The notes: a model not told the origin generated them from the letters alone. Counted from the first letter of the stretch, positions 1 through 8,415 are shown. The stretch is DNA of 64,000 nucleotides from CAZISM01 sp964541895 (GCA_964541895.1 CAZISM010000007.1:1-64000); one strand, 5' to 3'. Made by a program: numbers and translations.

Positions 1-416
1 CCTGGAGCTTTGACGGCGGAGCGCGCTATGTAGATTGGAGCGCATCTGAGGAATTATATGAAATTGGTGAACCCTTTTATTTCAAATTTGGCAGCAAACC
101 CAGCTATGGCTGCAAGGCCGGGCTGGTGCGAGTGCCCGGCGGCATCGGCAGCGCCGGCGATGTGCTGCTTTACAGTATGCCGGACTGGAAGGGCGGTTGG
201 CGTTTTCAGATGACCGTGTGGGCCTCTTTTAATGGCGCTGCCACCTGGCCGGCCAAGCGACTCATCGATGCCGGTTTCAGCGCCTATTCCTCTTTGGCCG
301 TGGACAGAAATAAAACGATATACCTGCTCTATGAGGGCGGCGAAAACGCCCTTTATGATGAAACCAACGTGGCGGTATTCAATCTAGCCTGGCTGTTGAG
401 CGGGGAAAGTTATTGA
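1..416 (+). CDS. Sialidase (GH33, BNR-repeat), C-terminal part only
   Basis: This is the 3' end of a gene that begins before the window; the reading frame is open from base 3 to the stop at 414-416. The visible 137 residues contain an Asp-box near the start (SFDGG followed by W), a degenerate Asp-box further on (SFNGAATW), and the terminal block AYSSL followed by YLLYEGG, which is typical of the last propeller blade of exo-alpha-sialidases. In that family the tyrosine of the YSSL block is the likely catalytic nucleophile. Family members release terminal sialic acids from glycoconjugates and are usually exported, but the signal peptide lies outside the window. An unrelated BNR-repeat protein is possible but less likely given the C-terminal block. 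The next gene on the same strand starts 129 bases downstream. Confidence 0.78.
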   Translation, partial: WSFDGGARYVDWSASEELYEIGEPFYFKFGSKPSYGCKAGLVRVPGGIGSAGDVLLYSMPDWKGGWRFQMTVWASFNGAATWPAKRLIDAGFSAYSSLAVDRNKTIYLLYEGGENALYDETNVAVFNLAWLLSGESY

Positions 417-545
417 TACTTTAGTCAATTCACGCCATGTATTATTTAGCCTGATCTGAGCGGGCATGGTGGCCGGATCGTCTCGCTTGGGCGCTGTGTT
501 GGGCGTCAATCGCTCAACTCTGACATAACGAAAGAGAGATCATTT

Positions 546-1910
546 ATGAAACGAAGAGAGTTTTTGACCCATGCCGGTGCTGCTGCGTTTGCCGGCCTGG
601 CTGCCCCGTCCATTGTGCCATCTTCCGTATTTGGCAAGAATGCGCCCAGCCATCGCATAACTGTAGGCATGATCGGTACCGGCCGCCAGGCGATACATGT
701 TAACCTGAAAAACGGATTTTTGCAGTTGCCGAACTGCCAGGTGGTTGCCGTGAACGATGTGGATTCCTGGCGAATGGATCTGGCCGCCACGGTCATCCAG
801 GAGACCTATTCCAAAGCAGACAGCAAGTTCCAGGGTGTGAAAAAGTATCATGACTACCGCGAACTGATCGCTGATAAAACAATCGATGCAGTGATGGTCT
901 CGACGCCGGACCACTGGCACGCACCGGCCGGCATCGCCGCCGCCCTGGCCGGCAAACATGTGGCCATGGAGAAGGCCTTGTCCATCAGCTATTCGCACAG
1001 CAAAGCCTTGATAGAAGCGGTCAAAGCCAAAGGCGTAGCCAATCGACTGGACAGCGAATTCCGTTCGTTGCGCGCCTTTCAGAGAGCGGTCGAGATCGTT
1101 CATAATCGGATCATCGGCGAATTAAAGCATGTCACCGTCGGCGTGCCGGGCGAACTGAACGGCAGCGCAGTAGGACCGCAGCCGGAAATGGCCATACCGA
1201 AAGCGCTGAACTATGACATGTGGCTGGGGCCGGCGTTTGTGGCTGCCTATACACAAAAACGGGTGCACGATCCCGGCACCATCGATACCCGTCCGGGCTG
1301 GCTCAGAATCGACGACTATTGCAACGGCATGATCACCAATTGGGGTGCTCATCTGGTCGACATCGCCCTCTGGGGCATGAAGCGGGAGTATGAACTCCCT
1401 GTCACAGTGAAAGGCTCAGGCAGCTTTAGCAGGGGATTGTGGAACACCATCGAAGTGTTTGAAATCCAATACACCTATCAGGATGGCTTTGTCATGCATT
1501 ATAAAATCGATGAACCCTATGTACTGTTTGAAGGATCCAGCGGCTGGGTCAAAGTCACCTACCCCGACAAACTGCAGGCCAGCGATCAAAAGATACTGGA
1601 TTACAAACCCGCAGCGGGTGAAAAAAATTATACCGCTACGTTGACCGATAAAGCCGATTTTTTAAGGGCGGTGGAAACCGGTGGAAAATCGCTGGAACCC
1701 CTGGAGGTGGGGCATAATGTTTATTTCACCACGCTCATGGGCCTGATCTCGGTGAAACTGGGGTGTGAATTGACGTGGGACAAAACGAATGCAAAATTTG
1801 TCAACGATACGGCGGCCAACGCCATGCTGATACGGCCCTTCCGCGAAAAATGGCTGGATCGCCATGTGGTGGAATGGATGAATAAATACCAGGAGATAAC
1901 ACTTGGCTAG
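546..1910 (+). CDS. Tat-exported Gfo/Idh/MocA-family oxidoreductase
   Basis: A 454-residue protein. The N-terminus (MKRREFLTHAG, then an Ala-rich stretch to about residue 30) is a twin-arginine signal, so it is exported already folded, with its nicotinamide cofactor. A Rossmann dinucleotide motif follows (GMIGTGRQ, about residues 41-48). The usual EKP motif appears as EKALS near residue 141, with Ala in place of Pro. The C-terminal half matches the Gfo/Idh/MocA alpha/beta substrate domain. Relatives oxidise or reduce sugar hydroxyls, and exported ones sit in glycan-degradation loci. The start ATG has a purine-rich AAAGAGAGA upstream. The stop overlaps the start of the isomerase-like gene, so the two are probably translationally coupled and act on the same sugar. 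The substrate cannot be read from sequence. Confidence 0.85.
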   Translation: MKRREFLTHAGAAAFAGLAAPSIVPSSVFGKNAPSHRITVGMIGTGRQAIHVNLKNGFLQLPNCQVVAVNDVDSWRMDLAATVIQETYSKADSKFQGVKKYHDYRELIADKTIDAVMVSTPDHWHAPAGIAAALAGKHVAMEKALSISYSHSKALIEAVKAKGVANRLDSEFRSLRAFQRAVEIVHNRIIGELKHVTVGVPGELNGSAVGPQPEMAIPKALNYDMWLGPAFVAAYTQKRVHDPGTIDTRPGWLRIDDYCNGMITNWGAHLVDIALWGMKREYELPVTVKGSGSFSRGLWNTIEVFEIQYTYQDGFVMHYKIDEPYVLFEGSSGWVKVTYPDKLQASDQKILDYKPAAGEKNYTATLTDKADFLRAVETGGKSLEPLEVGHNVYFTTLMGLISVKLGCELTWDKTNAKFVNDTAANAMLIRPFREKWLDRHVVEWMNKYQEITLG

Positions 1911-2787
1911 AATATTAATGCATATCGTCGGTTTATTTTTTGGCTCATTGCTGCTTTTTTGTTCACCCGGCAAGAAACTGGACAATGTGTTCTATTGCTT
2001 TAACAACGCAGTGCGCACCCTGCCCAACGCGCCACAGGGACATGAAGCTCAGGCCGCGCTGGTAAAACGGTTGGGCTATGACGGCCTCGCCGGCCATGTG
2101 GAAGAGACCTATTACTCGTGGCGGGCGGCTATGGACAAGGTCAGCCTGGAGATGCCGGAAATGTACATCGCCATGAACATCGTCGCCGGCAAAATCTCTC
2201 AGCATCCGGACCTGCGCAACATACTGCAGGATTCCCGCGACCGCAATCTCCTAGTGACGCTGCATCTTCATGCCGACAGCAGCGTGACCGCCAGGGCTAT
2301 GGGAGATTCGCTTTTTGTGCGCGGCATTCGCGACCTGGCTGATTTCGCGGCTCCCTTGCATATCCGCATCGCCGTATATCCCCATGTCGGTTTCTATTGC
2401 GAAACGCTGCAACAGGCTGTGGAGCTGGCATCAAAAGTAGGCAGAAAAAATGTCGGTGCGGTGTTGAATGTGTGCCATCTCCTCAAAGTGGAAGGGGAGG
2501 AGGGCTGGCAGCAAAAGGCGATCGACGCTTTACCCTGGCTGTTCATGGTGGGGATCAACGGCGCGGACAGCGGCGATACCCGTACCATGGGCTGGGATCG
2601 ACTGATCCGGCCGCTGGGCGAAGGCACCTTTGATGTCTATAAACTCGTCAAGCTGCTCAAAGACAACGGCTACAACGGCCCATTCGGCCTGCAGTGCTAC
2701 AACATCCAGCAGGACTGTGAAACCGCGCTGACGAATTCGATGCGGACCTGGCAGGACTATCAACAGAGGTATGCCAGAGGGGAGTGA
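1903..2787 (+). CDS. Sugar phosphate isomerase/epimerase-like TIM barrel, probable lipoprotein
   Basis: A 294-residue protein of the xylose-isomerase-like TIM-barrel superfamily (AP-endonuclease family 2 fold). The TTG start at 1903 has AGGAGA six bases upstream and overlaps the stop of the Gfo/Idh/MocA gene. An ATG at 1918 is an alternative start. A hydrophobic segment ends in LLLFC, a plausible lipobox, so the protein is likely anchored outside the cytoplasm, like its exported partner. The barrel contains the typical segments IAMNIVAGK, LLVTLHLHAD, IAVYPHVGFYCE, VGAVLNVCHLLKVEG and GPFGLQCYN, which carry His/Glu/Asp positions used for divalent metal in the family. Pairing of a Gfo/Idh/MocA enzyme with this kind of TIM barrel is known from keto-sugar pathways; its exact reaction here is inference. 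Confidence 0.8.
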   Translation: MARILMHIVGLFFGSLLLFCSPGKKLDNVFYCFNNAVRTLPNAPQGHEAQAALVKRLGYDGLAGHVEETYYSWRAAMDKVSLEMPEMYIAMNIVAGKISQHPDLRNILQDSRDRNLLVTLHLHADSSVTARAMGDSLFVRGIRDLADFAAPLHIRIAVYPHVGFYCETLQQAVELASKVGRKNVGAVLNVCHLLKVEGEEGWQQKAIDALPWLFMVGINGADSGDTRTMGWDRLIRPLGEGTFDVYKLVKLLKDNGYNGPFGLQCYNIQQDCETALTNSMRTWQDYQQRYARGE

Positions 2788-2834
2788 GGTCATTTATAAA
2801 TAGCAGCACAACCAGAAAATTTTTTGTTGTATGT

Positions 2835-2857
2835 AGCGCGACCAGTTTGGTCGCGCT
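2835..2857. repeat. REP palindrome, family 1, copy 1
   Basis: Perfect 10-base arms AGCGCGACCA and TGGTCGCGCT around a 3-base loop (GTT). The same arms recur at 4581-4603 and 5332-5354 with other loops. The base context also matches copy 3: a T before the left arm and a related flank after the right arm (CTTGGGCATCT here, CATGGAGCATCT there). It sits between the isomerase-like gene and the HepT gene. Confidence 0.85.
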
Positions 2858-2959
2858 CTTGGGCATCTACCCAATCCCGCCACTCATCGCAAGATTTTCC
2901 GCAAATAATCTATACCACGCGGTCTCTCGAGATTGGGAACCAGAGGAAGGAGAAACCTG

Positions 2960-3301
2960 TCAAAGGCTTTTTGAAAGTTTTTCTAAAAGAGGTATTATCG
3001 ATGGGATATCTTCCATGGCTGTTTTCCATACCACATCAATGTCGACGCCAAAATAATCGTGAATCAATTTATTCCGCATTCCAGAAATTGCACGCCATGG
3101 GATATCCGGATGCTTCTTTTTGATACTGGCAGGAATTTTATTAGAAGCTTCTCCGACGATTTCCAAGGCACGTATAACCGCAAATTGAGTCTTCTCATCT
3201 TTTGAAAAGGATTCGAAATTATCATGTAACAAAAAAGCCTGAATTTTGCCTGCCGCATCCAGCATATCATCAACGTAATCCCGGAACTCGGCTTTTTTCA
3301 T
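2960..3301 (-). CDS. hepT: HepT-like HEPN toxin (DUF86)
   Basis: A 113-residue all-helical HEPN protein. The RX4HXY signature of HepT toxins is visible as R76-NKLI-H81-D-Y83. HepT proteins are ribonucleases that form a type VII toxin-antitoxin system with the MNT nucleotidyltransferase encoded next door, which silences the toxin by adding AMP to the tyrosine of this motif. The start ATG overlaps the stop of the upstream antitoxin gene (bases 3298-3301, ATGA), so the two are translationally coupled in the order antitoxin then toxin. Length and motif are both normal for the family, and nothing suggests the gene is broken. Confidence 0.88.
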   Translation of the reverse strand: MKKAEFRDYVDDMLDAAGKIQAFLLHDNFESFSKDEKTQFAVIRALEIVGEASNKIPASIKKKHPDIPWRAISGMRNKLIHDYFGVDIDVVWKTAMEDIPSIIPLLEKLSKSL

Positions 3302-3588
3302 ATAGGAATAACCTCTGCTAATATCTGCTGGCCGATTTTATTTTTTAATGCACTTGGCATTACCAAATCAACATGTATACCGAGCAGATCGCTGAGATAA
3401 TTCTCTAAAGCGATAAATTTGAACAGACCTGGCTTTGTACTAAAAGTAACCAGCAGATCGAGGTCGCTGGTTTCGCGTGCTTCGCCACGGACATAGGAAC
3501 CAAAAATGCCTATAGTGTCGACACCATATTCTGCTTTCAAATACGCTCTATGATCGTTCAAAGTTTGTCTGATCTTGTCAATATTCAT
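3298..3588 (-). CDS. mntA: MntA-like minimal nucleotidyltransferase antitoxin
   Basis: A 96-residue MNT-domain protein. The nucleotidyltransferase motif GSX10DXD is intact: G30-S31, then D42-L-D44. In the HepT/MntA system this enzyme AMPylates the HepT toxin and so acts as antitoxin. I chose the ATG at 3588 over the one at 3603 because GAGAGG lies just upstream of it on the minus strand and the protein then begins MNIDKIRQ, in line with family members. It overlaps hepT by four bases. The pair is surrounded by palindromic repeats and lies close to a transposase remnant, which fits a mobile toxin-antitoxin module. Confidence 0.87.
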   Translation of the reverse strand: MNIDKIRQTLNDHRAYLKAEYGVDTIGIFGSYVRGEARETSDLDLLVTFSTKPGLFKFIALENYLSDLLGIHVDLVMPSALKNKIGQQILAEVIPI

Positions 3589-3702
3589 GTTAGCCTCTCT
3601 CATGATAAAATATATACAATTGAATGACGAAATTCAACTGTTTAATCATCATGATGACCACCCTGAGGCTGGGATTCGCTTTAGGATCAATTTTTTATTT
3701 CT

Positions 3703-3734
3703 TTTGGTTCCCAAGCTCCAGCTTGGGAACCAAA
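3703..3734. repeat. Perfect 14-base palindrome with TCCA loop
   Basis: Arms TTTGGTTCCCAAGC (3703-3716) and GCTTGGGAACCAAA (3721-3734) are perfectly complementary, with a 4-base loop. This is different from the two REP families in the window. A half-site like fragment (TTGGGAACCAGA) occurs near 2932-2943. The 3604-3943 stretch holds this palindrome and no convincing gene. No run of T follows on either strand, so it is not an obvious intrinsic terminator. Confidence 0.8.
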
Positions 3735-3943
3735 TTGTGGTCAGAAGCTCTGCTTATGTCAGGGGCTTGCAGGTCTGGTAAAAAAGTGCGGCATAAAGCA
3801 CAGAGATCGGGCAATCATCATGTGAATTGATTTGCAATACACTGTAAAAATCCCCGCCCACGATCTCTTTCACGCAAGCTCTCGAGCTTTCGTACGAGAG
3901 GGTATACGAGACGCTCCGATCATCGCTGAGAAAATGAAAAAAA

Positions 3944-4429
3944 TTAATGAAAATAAAACCGCACGCCGAAGGCGGCGTTGATGTCAAAATCTGTGTCCGG
4001 CACAATATCCAGCATGGGCACGACTTCGACGAACATATCAATGGGTACCTTTGCAAATATGTAGGATACACCCAGCGGCATGCGGAAGCTGATTAATACA
4101 TCGTTGGTATGGCGGCCGTTGCCGATGTTTTCGTTCTCCAGCCTGAGCCGTCCGCCAATGCCGTAATAGACCGGCAGTTGGCCTGAACGGCGATCTGTAT
4201 TGAAAACATTGAACTGGTGCATCAGGTAATCGGCGTGAAGCTGAAAATTGTGGTTTTCTGACGTCGACCACGCAGCTGCGGCATCGACGGCGTGACCGTG
4301 GTCCAGCCATTTCTTGACACTGAGGCCGGTGGGTTCGCCGAGAATCAGGCCGATGCCGAATTCGTTTTCCATGGCCAGGGCAAGGTTTGCTGTCAAGGAT
4401 AGCAGAATAAACAAAACAACTTTTTTCAT
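3944..4429 (-). CDS. Small outer-membrane beta-barrel protein (BAPKO_0422-like)
   Basis: A 161-residue protein with a Sec signal peptide (MKKVVLFILLSLTANLALA, cleavage after about residue 19). The mature part begins with the segment GIGLILGEPTGLSVKKWL, followed by DAAAAWS, and then alternating hydrophobic/polar strands ending in FGVRFYFH, the pattern of a small eight-stranded outer-membrane barrel. This resembles the family annotated as BAPKO_0422 outer-membrane proteins; its cellular role is not established. It is flanked on its upstream side by two REP palindromes and downstream by the MntA gene's intergenic region. No operon partner is evident. Confidence 0.65.
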   Translation of the reverse strand: MKKVVLFILLSLTANLALAMENEFGIGLILGEPTGLSVKKWLDHGHAVDAAAAWSTSENHNFQLHADYLMHQFNVFNTDRRSGQLPVYYGIGGRLRLENENIGNGRHTNDVLISFRMPLGVSYIFAKVPIDMFVEVVPMLDIVPDTDFDINAAFGVRFYFH

Positions 4430-4482
4430 AGGCCTGTTCTATTGATGTGGTGTTAAAGTTGAATGCGATTGCTTGTGTCAAT

Positions 4483-4501
4483 CGCGACCAAACTGGTCGC
4501 G
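4483..4501. repeat. REP palindrome, family 1, copy 2 (diverged)
   Basis: Arms CGCGACCA and TGGTCGCG with loop AAC. The outer bases of the arms have diverged from the AGCGCGACCA consensus of the other copies. It lies between the beta-barrel gene and the broken transposase. Confidence 0.7.
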
Positions 4502-4580
4502 CATCAAGTAAGGCAAATATGATAATTGTAAACAAGCGAAAAGAGCCAGTTTCTTCCCATGGCAATATGGTCTTTTTTAT

Positions 4581-4603
4581 AGCGCGACCAGGTTGGTCGC
4601 GCT
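4581..4603. repeat. REP palindrome, family 1, copy 3
   Basis: Perfect arms AGCGCGACCA and TGGTCGCGCT with loop GGT. It lies 29 bases beyond the 3' end of the RAYT pseudogene. Together with the copy at 5332-5354 it brackets the transposase. Confidence 0.85.
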
Positions 4604-4632
4604 CATGGAGCATCTGCAAGATCCTGTTTCAG

Positions 4633-5295
4633 CTAGAGCCCGTACAAATCTTTTTTGACATAACTCCACGGCCATTTTTGCCAATCATCGGCTAGACGAG
4701 TCTTAACCGGATTGTCCAGGACATAATGGATTATTTTTGTCAGTTCACCCTCCCTGCGCACTACATGGTCATAACTTTCATGTTGCCAGAATGGTCCGGA
4801 CAAATGCAAAACACGATTGCATTGCACGGCTGTATACCATTTTAAACGTTCCATTATGGCGGTTGCTTTGTAAATTGGCCTGTTACCCGATGCATGGGGA
4901 GCGATATTCCTGATATCAAAAAGCAGGTGGACATGATTAGGCATTATGGTATAGGCCAACAGATGAAATGTGTTTTCATCCCGATGGTGCAGGGATTCTT
5001 TTACAATGGACGCTATTTCCTCTTTTTACAACCAGTGCGGCCCATGCTCAGAACGGTCCAACCATTGATCGAATTTGCCAAAATAGCGCTTTTTCAGGTT
5101 GTAAACTGCATCCCGTCGATTTTTATCTGGTTTCTGCATGATCCTGTTTAATTTCACACTGAAATCTGATTTCAGCTGTGCAACGACGCTTTGCGGCAGA
5201 GAATTGGCCAGGCGAAAGGTTATGAAATAGGTCGCCTCCGGTGGCTGATAATGGGGTAATCGACGCTGATAAAAGACAGGATCAGACATGGCCAA
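4633..5295 (-). pseudogene. REP-associated tyrosine transposase (RAYT, IS200-like) with an in-frame stop
   Basis: The ORFs at 5026-5295 and 4633-4959 are in the same frame and form one Y1-type transposase of about 220 residues, interrupted only by a TAA at 5026-5028. The upstream half carries the family's N-terminal segment (PPEATYFITFRLANSLP) and ends GPHWL. Directly after the stop the frame continues KEEIASIVKESLHH, then the HUH motif in MPNHVHLL, and the helix with the candidate catalytic tyrosine (HYVLDNPVKTRL) and the terminal WPWSY. In intact relatives a Lys usually follows GPHWL, so one base change (for example AAA to TAA) explains the stop. RAYTs nick and move REP palindromes, and REP copies lie on both sides. 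Sequencing error remains possible. Confidence 0.85.
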
Positions 5296-5331
5296 TCCTT
5301 TTGTACTGGATATATAGGGGCGATGTGCTGT

Positions 5332-5354
5332 AGCGCGACCAACCTGGTCGCGCT
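5332..5354. repeat. REP palindrome, family 1, copy 4
   Basis: Perfect arms AGCGCGACCA and TGGTCGCGCT with loop ACC, 36 bases upstream of the RAYT start on the minus strand. The same sequence reappears at 5487-5509 after the N gap, probably as an assembly duplicate. Confidence 0.85.
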
Positions 5355-5386
5355 ACACGCCAGATTACTGCTGGACCTTGCCGTCG

Positions 5387-5486
5387 NNNNNNNNNNNNNN
5401 NNNNNNNNNNNNNNNNNNNNNNNNNNNNNNNNNNNNNNNNNNNNNNNNNNNNNNNNNNNNNNNNNNNNNNNNNNNNNNNNNNNNNN
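5387..5486. other. 100-N scaffold gap, probably false
   Basis: The 55 bases before the gap (5332-5386) are identical to the 55 bases after it (5487-5541). This is what results when two contigs that share an overlap are joined with a default-length gap. The real sequence is probably continuous with one copy of the REP and one copy of the M16 gene end. Confidence 0.85.
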
Positions 5487-5519
5487 AGCGCGACCAACCT
5501 GGTCGCGCTACACGCCAGA

Positions 5520-8252
5520 TTACTGCTGGACCTTGCCGTCGCCGTCCAGGTATTTGATCTCATACCCCAATTTGGCCAGTGGGGCTTCCACCTGCTGGCG
5601 GTCGCCGACCACCACCCAGACGTTGTTTTCCGGCGTCAACACTTTTTTCGCTGCTGCGTTGATGTCGGCCAGCTTGATCGCCTTTACCTTGCCGGCATAG
5701 GTAGTGAAATAATTTTCCGGCAACTGATAGGTAACCATTTCGCCAAGGGATGAAGCTACCGAGCGCATGGTTTCCCAAAGCCCGGCCAGGCCTAAAATTT
5801 GCACTTTTTGAACTTTGTCCAGCTCATCTCCAGTAAAGGGCTTGGCTCCTAATACTCCTTTGAATTCCTTACTGATTTCCTCAACCGTTTCTTTGGTCTT
5901 GTCCGCTTGCACTGGTGCAAACGCTAAAAAAGTGCGCTGCGACTTTGTGTCCAGGACAACGGAACTGGCGCCATAAGACCAGTGCTTGTCTTCGCGGATG
6001 TTCATATTGAGCCGGGAGGTGAACGTACCACCGAGAATGTTATTCATGGTTTCAATGGCGAGGTCAGAGGCATCTGACTTGGGCGGGGCAAGGTGAGCTG
6101 CAATTACCACCGATTGCTGAGCCCCCGGTTTATCCATAAGGTAAATGGTGGATTTGCCGGCGGGCGCTACATTGCTTACGTTCTTTTTTGGTACAGAGCC
6201 TGACTTCCACGATTTGAACGATTTTTCCAGCAACGGTTTCAGCTCCGCCATGGCAATGTCACCCACGACAACCAGCGTGGCGTTGTTGGGTTTGAACCAG
6301 GTTTGATGGAATTTTTCCAAATCCTGCCGAGTAATGGTTTTTACGGTCGCTTCATAGCCTGAACCTGTGTACGGATTGCCGTAAGCATGCGAAGGACCAT
6401 AGATCAGGGAAGGGACGACGCGCAAAGCCATTGTGATCGGTGATGCCTTTTCCTGCTGAATTTCCGCCATTTGCTGCTTTTGCAGTTTGACAAATTCGTT
6501 TTCAGTAAAAGACGGATTCAGGATGACATCGCTATAGATGTCCAGTGATTTTTCCAGATTCATTTTCAAGGCATTTAGCGAAACAATGGACATGTCCAAA
6601 CTGGAACCGCTGCTCAGGTTGGCACCCAATAATGCCAGTTCATCGCTGATTTGCAGCGCATTGCGCGTCCTGGTGCCTTCGTCCAGCATGTTCATGGCCA
6701 GCTTGGCCGTGCCTGGTTTGGCAAATTGATCCGATGCATATCCGGCGTCGATGATCATGCTGGTCAGGACGACCGGAATATTGTGTCGTTCGGCGAGAAC
6801 GATCGACAGGCCGTTACTCAGGGTCGCACGCTGAATAGCGGGAAATTGGGCATCCGGCGGTGTCGTGGCTGCCGGCAAATTCTTGCGATCGACATCCGAT
6901 GTCACTATGTCATAGGTGGGGAACGGATGCACTTCGAGTATATAGACGCCGTCGCTTAGCCATTTTTTCGCTGTGCTCCATATCTGTTCCGTGGTGCTTT
7001 CTTTGACCCGATTGAACTTTACTTTGTAATGGCCGGCATCGCCGGCATATACTTCATTGCTGGCGAGAATATCCGACTTGCCGCCAAAGCCGCCAATGCG
7101 CTCCATGCCACGAATAAAGCCTGCCATGTATTGGGTCTTTACTCGCTCCAACTCCTGGACGGTCGGTCCTTTGGCAAGGAAATCTGCCAGTTCTTCATCT
7201 ATCGCTTTTTCGATTTGCGCTAATTCGATACCCGGTTTGGCCATGGCGTCGATGTAGAATTGACTGCCTATTTCGCGCGTATCAATATAGGCTGAAATCC
7301 GTGTCGCAATCTGATCTCGATAGACCAGGCGGTTGTACAAACGGGACGTCTTGCCGGAGGCGAGGATGTCACTGGCCAGATCCAGATAGGCGGCTTCAGC
7401 AGAACTCCATTCCGGGACGTTCCAAACTTTGAACAAACGGGCCTGCGGTACGCGATCTTCTGTCACCTGTCGCTGGGTGCCGGTGCGCGGGGCAATCCAG
7501 GATTTGAATTTTTCCACAGGCGGTCCAGAGGGAATATCACCAAAGTATTTTTCTACTTTAGCCTTGGCCGTCTGGGGATCGATATCACCGGCCAAAGAGA
7601 TAACGGCGTTCGCCGCGCCGTAATAGGACTTGAACCACTCTTGAACATCCTGCAACGAGGCGGCGCTAAGATCAGCCATGGAACCGATTACGGTCCAGGA
7701 GTAAGGATGCCCGGCGGGATAGGTGGCTTTGGTGATCAATTCCTCGGTGATGCCATACGGTTCGTTTTCGCCCTGGCGTTTTTCGTTTTGTACCACGCCA
7801 CGCTGTTCGTCCAGTTTAGCCTGATCGATGGCACCCAGCAGATGGCCCATACGGTCCGATTCCATCCACAAGGCTACATCCAGGGCCGATGTCGGTACAT
7901 TCTGGAAATAGTTGGTGCGATCGTTGTTGGTGGTGCCATTCAGGTCCGTGGCCCCGAGAGGTTCAAGCACCTTGAAATAATCCGAATTATAATTTTCACT
8001 GCCGTTGAACATCAGGTGTTCAAAGAGGTGCGCAAAACCGGTGCGGCCGGGTTTTTCATTTTTTGAGCCGACATGGTACCAAATGTTGACCGCCACGATC
8101 GGTGCTTTGTGATCTTCATGCACCAGGACGGTGAGGCCGTTTTTCAGGACAAATTTGCTGTAGGGGATTTCGATTTGGCTTTGATCGGCCATTACAATGC
8201 CGGAGAGAACCAGACAAAGCGCCAGCCAGATAGATGCGAAACGGTTACGCAT
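5520..8252 (-). CDS. M16 family zinc metallopeptidase (two-domain, secreted)
   Basis: A 910-residue pitrilysin-type peptidase. I start it at the ATG at 8252, which has AGGAG seven bases upstream and gives a normal Sec signal peptide (about residues 1-22); a longer start at 8288 would bury the signal. The inverted zinc motif HXXEH is intact as H75-LFE-H79, with the distal acidic segment NEKRQGENEP near residue 155. The two homologous M16 halves are both present; the C-terminal one (from about residue 490) lacks the zinc motif, as usual. Family members degrade peptides in the periplasm. The stop lies just after the scaffold gap, and a REP palindrome lies 10 bases beyond it. It is divergent from the gene at 8592. 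Confidence 0.92.
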   Translation of the reverse strand: MRNRFASIWLALCLVLSGIVMADQSQIEIPYSKFVLKNGLTVLVHEDHKAPIVAVNIWYHVGSKNEKPGRTGFAHLFEHLMFNGSENYNSDYFKVLEPLGATDLNGTTNNDRTNYFQNVPTSALDVALWMESDRMGHLLGAIDQAKLDEQRGVVQNEKRQGENEPYGITEELITKATYPAGHPYSWTVIGSMADLSAASLQDVQEWFKSYYGAANAVISLAGDIDPQTAKAKVEKYFGDIPSGPPVEKFKSWIAPRTGTQRQVTEDRVPQARLFKVWNVPEWSSAEAAYLDLASDILASGKTSRLYNRLVYRDQIATRISAYIDTREIGSQFYIDAMAKPGIELAQIEKAIDEELADFLAKGPTVQELERVKTQYMAGFIRGMERIGGFGGKSDILASNEVYAGDAGHYKVKFNRVKESTTEQIWSTAKKWLSDGVYILEVHPFPTYDIVTSDVDRKNLPAATTPPDAQFPAIQRATLSNGLSIVLAERHNIPVVLTSMIIDAGYASDQFAKPGTAKLAMNMLDEGTRTRNALQISDELALLGANLSSGSSLDMSIVSLNALKMNLEKSLDIYSDVILNPSFTENEFVKLQKQQMAEIQQEKASPITMALRVVPSLIYGPSHAYGNPYTGSGYEATVKTITRQDLEKFHQTWFKPNNATLVVVGDIAMAELKPLLEKSFKSWKSGSVPKKNVSNVAPAGKSTIYLMDKPGAQQSVVIAAHLAPPKSDASDLAIETMNNILGGTFTSRLNMNIREDKHWSYGASSVVLDTKSQRTFLAFAPVQADKTKETVEEISKEFKGVLGAKPFTGDELDKVQKVQILGLAGLWETMRSVASSLGEMVTYQLPENYFTTYAGKVKAIKLADINAAAKKVLTPENNVWVVVGDRQQVEAPLAKLGYEIKYLDGDGKVQQ

Positions 8253-8415
8253 GCATAGACTCCTTTCATGATAGGTGGAATTCAGCAAAATGCAAATTCC
8301 TTGTTGTTTTAGCCTGAAAATTTATTAATTTTTACATGGAATTCCAAGGATGAATTAAGCGGCACGTCCATGTCACGTGTAACATCGGGGTATGAGCGCA
8401 AGGTCATTGGACACA

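Noticed and set aside
5282..5700. Open frames on both strands that read through the N gap
   Set aside because: They consist of a REP sequence, 100 unknown bases and the end of the M16 gene in another frame, so they are not genes.
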